Origin: an uncultured Synergistia bacterium
GTDB lineage: Bacteria; Eremiobacterota; SpSt-956; JAKJGF01
Length of the DNA stretch: 12,658 bases
NCBI GenBank assembly: GCA_937888925.1
Contig: CALARM010000825.1
Span: forward strand, 1-12,658
Direction of reading: 5' to 3'
The translations under genes and the position numbers were made by a program. Each line of letters opens with the position of its first letter. The first letter of the stretch is position 1. The notes beneath the pieces are model-generated. The model was not told the DNA's origin, did no database searches, and worked only from the letters and a program-made list of their open reading frames with translations. Positions 1-5,899 of the stretch are shown here, one piece after another.

Positions 1-155
1 ATTATATGTTAATTTTTAACCACGTAACATTTGCCCTGTTTCCCCCGAAATACCCGAGGAAAAATTAGAGGATTCTATAGGTTTTAAATTTCCCAAAATT
101 TTGGCTCTTTCTTTGCCTTAAAAACGGGAATTTTTTTTCGATAAAAAACCTTTAT

Positions 156-932
156 TTAATTAAGATACTTCATTTTTTCTATGGGAAATTTTATCCCTTT
201 GAGGGATTTTACCCTATATGTAGGTGCAGCTGGTGCTTTATGAGATACTGGAACTGAAACTGGAGCATCAACTATTCTGCCTTTTTCAATTCCCTCTTCC
301 ATGTCAAAACACTGTAAAGTTCCATAACCTAAACAGGCGAGTGCTCTGCCTATAGATGCCGTTTCCGCTTTGGCCAGATAATCTGGAAAGGTTCTCTTTT
401 CTTCCATTTGTATACCTGAACTTCTATGCCTGCCCTGGGCATCGAATATATCAGCCTGAGCTATGGCAATTCCTTTCTCAATATCCACCTGTATAATCTT
501 GGTCTGAATATCCCAATCAGGTTTTTCCTGCCTGAACCAGTGGACACGGTATTTTACTTCAAGATAATCTTTTCCTTTTACCTTCATAAGGTGATTCTGC
601 GGATTGAATTTGTTATTATTATTCATTATATTCTCCTCCTTTATAATATTAATTTGAGTCTTTATGGCTGATTTGTTTACCCTGGGTGCTTTTTTAAGAA
701 CTGCTATGATATGTTTGCACTTTAATTGATATTCCCTGTAGTTATTGAAATCTTTACAGGTGCAGTATATAATTCCTGTTTCAATATCTTTATCGACATT
801 ATATGTAGATGCTTTCTTGATATTGTTGACTGTGTAACCCTTTTCGGCTTTTGTTACGATCAATTGTTCCTTTTCCTTTTCATAAGTTTCATACCTTTTC
901 CTTTGTAAATTATCAATGTCTATCTTTTTCAT
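156..932 (-). CDS. SWIM zinc-finger protein fused to a phage-type ssDNA-annealing-like domain
   Basis: This 258-aa protein has two parts. Residues 50-80 form a SWIM-type zinc finger: C57-x-C59, twelve residues, then C72-x-H74. Residues 103-225 resemble phage recombination or ssDNA-binding proteins of the Rad52/ERF-like kind, with the conserved block KAETASIGRALACLGYGT at 188-205. That family assignment is from memory of similar phage proteins, and the exact family is uncertain. The first ATG has an AAAGGAG site about 11 nt upstream. A second, stronger site (AAAGGAGGAG) lies inside the gene, 8 nt before M103 and exactly at the domain junction. The annealing domain may therefore also be made alone, or two former genes may have been joined in frame. 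It is the last visible gene of the minus-strand cluster. A role in DNA recombination or replication of a mobile element is inferred. Confidence 0.7.
   Translation of the reverse strand: MKKIDIDNLQRKRYETYEKEKEQLIVTKAEKGYTVNNIKKASTYNVDKDIETGIIYCTCKDFNNYREYQLKCKHIIAVLKKAPRVNKSAIKTQINIIKEENIMNNNNKFNPQNHLMKVKGKDYLEVKYRVHWFRQEKPDWDIQTKIIQVDIEKGIAIAQADIFDAQGRHRSSGIQMEEKRTFPDYLAKAETASIGRALACLGYGTLQCFDMEEGIEKGRIVDAPVSVPVSHKAPAAPTYRVKSLKGIKFPIEKMKYLN
624..642 (-). promoter_or_regulatory. Internal ribosome-binding site and alternative start within the SWIM fusion gene
   Basis: Read on the minus strand, AAAGGAGGAG is followed 8 nt later by ATG (626-624), in frame with the 258-aa gene at M103. Starting here gives a 156-aa protein without the SWIM finger. 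It is as good as, or better than, the site at the upstream start. The TAATG at the start codon is also a stop in another frame, as expected if the upstream SWIM gene once ended here. Confidence 0.55.
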
Positions 933-953
933 GGCAATAAACTCCTTTCTTGT

Positions 954-1421
954 TTACGCATCTATAATGGTTTTAATCACATGCCTATAGGCTTGGAGCC
1001 TACCGCGGTTATACCAATAACTACCTGAACGGGTGTCCCCGTTTGCTTCAAATTCACTCACAACCTGTCGTAGATGGTGAATGTATAAACTAATCGCAGC
1101 ATTAATTTTAGCCTTTATATATTCATCAACATGTAGCTTTTTGAGACGCTGTGCTTCTCTCCAGACCTCGATTTTGTGCAGGCAGTGAGGTAGCTCTTTT
1201 CCTTTATCACAACTGCATAAAACAACACCAGCAACCCTTGATACTGTAAAGGATTTCTTTATTTTGAGATCATCTACAATGTATGCGTTGCGGACTTTTC
1301 TTACAATTAAAGAATTAGGTAAATTTAGATAGTCTGGTATTTCTGGTTCTGCCGGAGGTTTTGGTTGAAGATGTTGATACTTCTCTTTTAAAGATTCGAT
1401 TACTTGTGATAGTAATTCCAT
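954..1421 (-). CDS. SWIM-type zinc-finger protein of unknown function
   Basis: This is a 155-aa protein when started at the ATG at 1421. The frame extends to an ATG at 1457 (167 aa), but that start has no visible ribosome-binding site. The one at 1421 has GAAAGGA about 11 nt upstream, so it is preferred. A SWIM signature lies at C69-x-C71, eight residues, C80-x-H82, preceded by a short beta-rich stretch (about 37-66) typical of the SWIM context. The N-terminal 30 residues include a helix followed by a proline-rich linker. The C-terminal half is helical and basic, without a recognised domain. SWIM fingers bind DNA or protein. With the neighbouring SWIM gene 21 bases downstream, the pair may be co-expressed and related. 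No enzymatic domain is visible. Confidence 0.7.
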   Translation of the reverse strand: MELLSQVIESLKEKYQHLQPKPPAEPEIPDYLNLPNSLIVRKVRNAYIVDDLKIKKSFTVSRVAGVVLCSCDKGKELPHCLHKIEVWREAQRLKKLHVDEYIKAKINAAISLYIHHLRQVVSEFEANGDTRSGSYWYNRGRLQAYRHVIKTIIDA

Positions 1422-1466
1422 AGAATAATCTTTCCTTTCATAATAAAAATGAGGCATAGCAAATGC

Positions 1467-1565
1467 TTATGCCTGTTCTTCTTCTAAATCGCACTGTCCA
1501 TGTGGACACTCAAAAATACATTCTGGGTGACGTCCGCCACAAATGAGACATGACCAGAATTCCAT
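1467..1565 (-). CDS. 32-aa cysteine-rich zinc-binding miniprotein
   Basis: This is a short ORF from ATG 1565-1563 to TAA 1469-1467. It encodes 32 residues with cysteines at 6, 9, 16, 20 and 25 and histidines at 13 and 22, including a CLIC knuckle and an HPEC-IFEC-PHGQC segment. It ends in an acidic tail (DLEEEEQ-like). The pattern fits one small structural zinc site, or two poorly spaced ones. Support for it being real is the ribosome-binding site: twelve consecutive bases, AGGAGGTGATCC, complementary to the canonical bacterial 16S rRNA 3' end, with the AGGAGG core 9 nt before ATG. It lies between the SWIM gene and the 65-aa gene in the same orientation. No family is recognised. Confidence 0.65.
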   Translation of the reverse strand: MEFWSCLICGGRHPECIFECPHGQCDLEEEQA

Positions 1566-1647
1566 GAAGGATCACCTCCTGTTCATAGTGAAATAGATTA
1601 ATAAATGAGTGGTTAAATAAATTGATAATCAGTTGTTTATATGAGGT

Positions 1648-1845
1648 TTACGCTGTGGTCAAATTGATAACTTCAGGGTCATTTACGTTCTGACCATAGA
1701 TGTGTGCAGTAAGTTTTCCGTGGTATAGGCAGATATTTATACAGATAGAGTTTTGATTGCAAGAGAAAGAAAGGCAGTCCTGTTCAATTTCTACGTTACA
1801 ATCAATCTCAGTTTGTCCTTCTGTAAGTTTTGAATGTATAATCAT
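1648..1845 (-). CDS. Hypothetical 65-aa protein
   Basis: This 65-residue protein is largely beta-prone, with alternating hydrophobic residues and cysteines at about 16, 24, 29, 35 and 39. It has no CxxC pair, so a zinc site is less clear than in its neighbours. AGGAGGTGACAAA precedes the ATG, nearly the same leader as the next minigene downstream, which supports translation. No signal peptide or membrane segment is evident. It sits in a run of small minus-strand genes and probably shares their transcript. I do not recognise a family. It could be a small phage or plasmid accessory protein. Confidence 0.6.
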   Translation of the reverse strand: MIIHSKLTEGQTEIDCNVEIEQDCLSFSCNQNSICINICLYHGKLTAHIYGQNVNDPEVINLTTA

Positions 1846-1883
1846 TTTGTCACCTCCTACTATTGATTTGTTAAGACACAGTT

Positions 1884-2003
1884 TTATGGCACCTGGAGCT
1901 CTTCTATGGCCATAACTTCTTCATTATAGTCACACTCGATACAGACAAACCATATCCCATCTTCGGCCAGATATAAAACTGTTCCACATAATGGGCAAAA
2001 CAT
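1884..2003 (-). CDS. 39-aa zinc-ribbon miniprotein
   Basis: A 39-residue ORF runs from ATG 2003-2001 to TAA 1886-1884. It begins MFCPLCG and continues to a second knuckle, VCIECDY, giving C3-x2-C6 and C21-x2-C24 separated by 14 residues with a Trp before the second pair. This is the compact zinc-ribbon layout seen at the N-terminus of many transcription-related ribbons (RpoM/TFIIS-like) and stand-alone viral ribbons. The C-terminal 12 residues are acidic and follow no known domain. AAAGGAG about 9 nt before ATG supports translation. The gene probably belongs to the same operon as its neighbours. A nucleic-acid or protein adaptor role is inferred only from the fold. Confidence 0.7.
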   Translation of the reverse strand: MFCPLCGTVLYLAEDGIWFVCIECDYNEEVMAIEELQVP

Positions 2004-2045
2004 AGTGATTCTCCTTTCTTTATAAGCTTTTGTTCTTACAGGTTT

Positions 2046-2222
2046 TTACTCGGCATCATAAGTATCAATAATCTGCATCTCCATAGCTGTTGCGCACACA
2101 AGGCATATTCCATGAGAATCTGCGACAAAGCCTGGTATGTCTGGTATTCTTACACCATCGATTATTAGACTACGGCACCAGGCACATTGATGAACTATTT
2201 TTGTTTCTGACATAGTAGCCAT
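2046..2222 (-). CDS. 58-aa CxxC/CxxC zinc-finger protein
   Basis: A 58-residue ORF runs from ATG 2222-2220 to TAA 2048-2046. It has knuckles C13-x2-C16 (HQCAWCR) and C40-x2-C43 (GICLVCA) flanking a central loop with IDGVRIPDIPGF. The spacing of 23 residues suits a treble-clef or ribbon finger. AGGAGG lies 10 nt before the first ATG. M4 is an alternative start but lies farther from the site. As the first gene of the minus-strand run, its leader contains a GC-rich hairpin (2257-2282), so the whole cluster may be controlled by read-through there. Function is unknown. The repeated occurrence of small Cys-pair proteins here suggests a shared theme of DNA or RNA binding. Confidence 0.65.
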   Translation of the reverse strand: MATMSETKIVHQCAWCRSLIIDGVRIPDIPGFVADSHGICLVCATAMEMQIIDTYDAE

Positions 2223-2256
2223 TGATAAATTCCCTCCTTTCTAAATAAATAGATAA

Positions 2257-2282
2257 AGCCCCACTGTAAAACGGGTGGGGCT
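2257..2282 (-). terminator. GC-rich hairpin with U-rich tail on the minus strand
   Basis: A perfect 8-bp inverted repeat, AGCCCCAC / GTGGGGCT, flanks a 10-nt loop. On the minus strand it is followed by TTATCTATTTATTT, a modest intrinsic-terminator tail. On the plus strand the following bases are not T-rich. It sits in the leader of the minus-strand genes, only about 19 nt before the first ribosome-binding site. It could therefore be an attenuator, a barrier to transcription coming from the right, or a relic of an upstream gene's terminator. Confidence 0.5.
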
Positions 2283-2296
2283 CGTTCAAAAGTTTA
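2274..2296 (+). repeat. Left copy of 23-bp flanking direct repeat
   Basis: GGTGGGGC, one variable base (T), then CGTTCAAAAGTTTA. The same sequence recurs in the same orientation at 12612-12634 with A at the variable base (22 of 23 identical). The pair brackets the plus-strand defence operon. The left half overlaps the right arm of the 2257-2282 hairpin. The right copy has no such arm, so the hairpin is not what is conserved. Confidence 0.75.
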
Positions 2297-2422
2297 CAAT
2301 GTTTAATACAATATCCTATTCCATGTAGTCGTGGGAGCTATTTCATACCCCTTATGGGTCTTCTCGGGAAATACTTAAAGGTAGTTAATATTTAAAGGAT
2401 ATCTCACAAATAATGAAGAATG

Positions 2423-2451
2423 TATAAATGTTTTAATATATAAATGTTTTA
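2423..2451 (+). promoter_or_regulatory. Tandem 13-bp repeat upstream of the helicase gene; possible operator or promoter
   Basis: TATAAATGTTTTA occurs twice (2423-2435 and 2439-2451) with starts 16 bp apart, in the 190 bp of non-coding DNA before the operon. Each copy contains a TATAAA that could act as a -10 element, but no convincing -35 is evident. Such spaced repeats often bind a repressor. A regulator is not identified, although HicB or DUF433 proteins are conceivable. The visible HicB lacks a DNA-binding domain. Confidence 0.4.
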
Positions 2452-2485
2452 CAGATAAAATTAAATAACAGAGGTCAAGAGAAAT

Positions 2486-5400
2486 ATGCTTATCCAGGAT
2501 ATTAAGCCAAATGCAATAATCTATGGGCCTTTATTTAAGGAGCCGGTCCAAGTCAGTGTTGTTGTATCTATGGGGGATTCTGTTAAACTTATAGGTAAGG
2601 GACTTAATACAGGTGTTTTTTATGATCCTGTTTTATCTCCAGAACAGGTATCTTCTCTTTCTTCCACTCCTGAAGAAGAACCATTTACCGGAGAGCCTGA
2701 ACATTTCCGTCTTGGTATTGAAGCTATGAGACTGGGGCTTGCCTATGAATATGACCCGTATTTTACTCTGTCCATTGCCAATATCCATCCATTGCCCCAT
2801 CAGCTTGAGGCTGTGTATGATTATTTCCTGAAACTTCCCAGTATAAGATTTCTTCTGGCTGATGACCCAGGCGCAGGTAAGACCATAATGGCAGGCCTTC
2901 TTATAAAAGAATTAAAGATAAGAGGTTTAATCAGGAGAGTTCTTATTATTACTCCTGCTAATCTGACTTTTCAGTGGCAGAGAGAAATGAAGGATAAGTT
3001 TCGTGAGAAGTTCCTTATTGTAAAAGGTGATGTCCTTCGTTCTAATTATGGGGCAAATCCCTGGCAGGATAATAATATGATTATAACATCTGTCTCCTGG
3101 GTAGCACATATTGAAGATGCAAAAGAAAGTCTTATGAGAAGCACCTGGGATCTTATTATTGTAGACGAAGCTCATAAAATGAGTGCATACAGTAAAGAGA
3201 AAAAGACCCTTACATATCAGTTGGGTGAGGCATTATCTTCGAGAACTGACCATTATTTACTTATGACAGCCACTCCTCATAAAGGAGATCCTGAAAACTT
3301 CTGCCTTTTCCTTGAACTTCTGGATAAAGAGATATATGGTGATGTTAAGAGCCTGCAGGAAGCTATGGAAAATAGAGAAGCTCCCTTCTATCTTCGTAGA
3401 GTGAAAGAGGCTCTGGTGAATTTCCCTGATCCTGAGACAGGTCAGGTGCTGGCTCTTTTTACAAAGCGTAATGTGGAAACTATTGAATTTCAGATTAATG
3501 AACAGGAAATGGATTTTTATGATGCCCTGACCCGTTATGTGGATGACCAGTCTATAAAAGCTTCTTCTGATTCTTCTGCTAGAGGCCGTGCTCTCGGTTT
3601 TACTATGGCTATGCTCCAGAGAAGATTTTCTTCAAGTACTTATGCTGTAAGAAGAAGTCTTGAACGTATGAGAGAAAGGCGTGAACATATCTTAAAAGAC
3701 CCTGAGAGTTATCGTAAAGAACAGATTACAAAGAAACTGCCTGATGATTTTGATGAACTGACAGAAGAAGAACAGATGGGTATAATATCTCAACTTGAAG
3801 AGGTAGTAGCATCATATAATCCCTTTGAGCTGAGAGAAGAAATATCACAGTTAACTAAACTGATTGACCATGCGAGGCTTCTGGAAAAGAATGAGATAGA
3901 ATCAAAACTTGTGAAGTTAAAAGATGTTCTCACTGATAAAGGAATCTTCAAAGACCATAAGATGAAACTTCTTATATTTACAGAACATAAAGATACACTT
4001 GATTATCTGGTAGAGAAATTAACTTCCTGGGGATTAGCTGTTACACAGATACATGGCGGTATGAAAGTAGGAGATAGGAATACTCCCAATACACGTATAC
4101 ATTCAGAAAGAGCTTTTAAAGAAGAGTCGCAGGTTATGGTTGCAACGGAAGCTGCCGGCGAAGGTATTAATTTACAGTTTTGCTGGTTTATGATTAATTA
4201 CGATATTCCATGGAATCCGGTCAGACTTGAACAGCGTATGGGCCGTATTCATCGTTATGGTCAGGATAAGGACTGCCTTATCTTTAATTTTGTCTCTGTA
4301 AATACAAGAGAAGGCCGTGTTCTTGCCAAGTTATTTGAACGTATAAGAAATATAGAGAAAGACCTTGATCCTAAACGTACCGGCAAAGTGTTCAATGTCC
4401 TGGGTGATATATTCCCATCAAATCTTCTGGAGAAGATGTTAAGGGATATGTATGCTCATAATCTTACAGAGAAAACTATTACTGACCGTATTGTAAAAGA
4501 TGTAGATACAGAAAGGTTCCGTAAAATTACTCACAGCACTCTTGAAGGACTTGCAAAGAAGGAATTAAATCTGGCAGCTATTATAGGTAAGAAAGAAGAA
4601 GCCAAAGAAAAGAGACTTATACCTGAAGTAATAGAAGATTTCTTCATAAAGGCATCTCCTCTGGTGGGGGTATCTCCTAAAGAAGTTAAGAGGGGGCAGC
4701 ATATTTATACACTCGGTAAGATTCCTAGGACTCTTCAACAGATAGGTGATAGGCTGGAACATCTTTATGGTAAACTCGGAGATGAGTATAAAAGAGTGGT
4801 CTTTGATAAATCTTTGCTTAAAGATGATGCAACACTGAACTGGGTTACACCCGGTCATCCTCTCTTTGAGAGTGTGAGGGAATTTATACTGGAAAGGGTA
4901 AATAAGGATTTACTTAACGGTGCAATCTTCTATGACCTTCACACAGGCAGGCCCTTAAGGCTGGATGTATTTACTGCTTCTGTAAAAGACGGGAGAGGTA
5001 ATACCCTGCATAAGAGGCTTTTTGTATTACAGACAGATATGGATGGAAAAATGTCTGTCCGCCAGCCTGCTCTTTTCCTTGATTTAATACCATGCAATAA
5101 TAAGAATGAGAAGATACCTGATGCCGGTAATCTTCCTGGAAGAGACAGAATAGAACAGGCTCTTTTTGAAGAGTCTTTAAAACCATTCCTTGAGGAGATT
5201 ATAGGACAGAGGAATAAGGAAATCGAAACAATAGCCAGACATCTTGAAATCAGTATGGCAGAGCTTATTAACCGTCAGAATATGCGTATGGCTGAATTAT
5301 TTGACCGTCAGGTTTCCGGTGATAAAGATCCTCTTGTAGCTGCAAATATGAAACAGGTAGAGGACCGTATAGATGAATTAAATAACAGGCTTGAACGAAG

Positions 5401-5899
5401 AAGAGAGGAACTGGCAAAGGAAAGGAACTGTACTGTATCTGATATTCGTCATCACGGAAGAGCCTGGGTATTGCCTCATCCAGAAAGGGATTCTCCTGTA
5501 ATTAAAGATCTGGTCAGGAATGATGAGATTGAGCGTATTGCCATAGAAGCTGTGACAAAGTATGAAAATGAAAGAGGCTGGAGGGTTCAGAGTGTTGAAT
5601 CTGAGAATAGAGGGTTTGACCTTATATCCCGTAAACCTCATCCAGAGGACCCTGATACTGCTATAGAGGTTAGATTTATTGAAGTTAAAGGCCGTGCATT
5701 TGTTGGAGATATAGCTTTAACTCCAAATGAATACAGGACTGCAGAAAGATTAAGAAATGATTATTGGCTTTATGTTGTATATAACTGTGCCAGTAAACCT
5801 GAGATTAATATACATAGAGATCCTTTCACTTTAGGATGGACTCCTATAATAGAACATTATAGAATAAGTGCTAACAAAATACTGGAGGAGAATAAATGA
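2486..5899 (+). CDS. hmaA: SNF2-type helicase with C-terminal DUF3883 (Hma helicase, DrmD-like)
   Basis: This is a 1137-aa superfamily 2 ATPase. Motifs visible: Walker A DDPGAGKT at 126-133, DEAH at 227-230, motif III TATPH at 261-265, and motif VI QRMGRIHRYGQ at 583-593. The second RecA-like lobe starts near 494 (KLLIFTE), after a helical insert (about 340-490). A coiled-coil-prone stretch lies at about 955-990. The last 130 residues look like DUF3883, with GFD (D1045) and IEVKG (E1066, K1068), the D...ExK layout of the PD-(D/E)xK nuclease fold. Family knowledge: such helicases occur in Hma and as DrmD in class 1 DISARM, where they are proposed to translocate on invading DNA. AGAGGT lies 10 nt before ATG. 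The gene overlaps the methylase start by 4 bases (ATGA), implying coupled translation. Whether the nuclease-like domain cleaves is not shown. Confidence 0.9.
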   Translation: MLIQDIKPNAIIYGPLFKEPVQVSVVVSMGDSVKLIGKGLNTGVFYDPVLSPEQVSSLSSTPEEEPFTGEPEHFRLGIEAMRLGLAYEYDPYFTLSIANIHPLPHQLEAVYDYFLKLPSIRFLLADDPGAGKTIMAGLLIKELKIRGLIRRVLIITPANLTFQWQREMKDKFREKFLIVKGDVLRSNYGANPWQDNNMIITSVSWVAHIEDAKESLMRSTWDLIIVDEAHKMSAYSKEKKTLTYQLGEALSSRTDHYLLMTATPHKGDPENFCLFLELLDKEIYGDVKSLQEAMENREAPFYLRRVKEALVNFPDPETGQVLALFTKRNVETIEFQINEQEMDFYDALTRYVDDQSIKASSDSSARGRALGFTMAMLQRRFSSSTYAVRRSLERMRERREHILKDPESYRKEQITKKLPDDFDELTEEEQMGIISQLEEVVASYNPFELREEISQLTKLIDHARLLEKNEIESKLVKLKDVLTDKGIFKDHKMKLLIFTEHKDTLDYLVEKLTSWGLAVTQIHGGMKVGDRNTPNTRIHSERAFKEESQVMVATEAAGEGINLQFCWFMINYDIPWNPVRLEQRMGRIHRYGQDKDCLIFNFVSVNTREGRVLAKLFERIRNIEKDLDPKRTGKVFNVLGDIFPSNLLEKMLRDMYAHNLTEKTITDRIVKDVDTERFRKITHSTLEGLAKKELNLAAIIGKKEEAKEKRLIPEVIEDFFIKASPLVGVSPKEVKRGQHIYTLGKIPRTLQQIGDRLEHLYGKLGDEYKRVVFDKSLLKDDATLNWVTPGHPLFESVREFILERVNKDLLNGAIFYDLHTGRPLRLDVFTASVKDGRGNTLHKRLFVLQTDMDGKMSVRQPALFLDLIPCNNKNEKIPDAGNLPGRDRIEQALFEESLKPFLEEIIGQRNKEIETIARHLEISMAELINRQNMRMAELFDRQVSGDKDPLVAANMKQVEDRIDELNNRLERRREELAKERNCTVSDIRHHGRAWVLPHPERDSPVIKDLVRNDEIERIAIEAVTKYENERGWRVQSVESENRGFDLISRKPHPEDPDTAIEVRFIEVKGRAFVGDIALTPNEYRTAERLRNDYWLYVVYNCASKPEINIHRDPFTLGWTPIIEHYRISANKILEENK

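Noticed and set aside
94..105. 12-bp palindrome CCAAAATTTTGG downstream of the leftmost gene
   Set aside because: Short and AT-rich, with no loop or U-tract. It could occur by chance in this composition, so it is not called a terminator or an operator.
113..145. Possible AT-rich terminator hairpin after the SWIM fusion gene
   Set aside because: The T and A runs around TCGAT could pair, but the stem is almost all A-T and no GC-rich stem is present.
1422..1457. Upstream ATG at 1457 for the SWIM protein
   Set aside because: No ribosome-binding site precedes it, while the ATG at 1421 has GAAAGGA at a usable distance.
2274..2296. Possible tRNA fragment because of the GTTCAAA T-loop-like bases
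   Set aside because: No complementary T-arm or acceptor pairing surrounds GTTCAAAAG in either copy, and no other tRNA arms are present.
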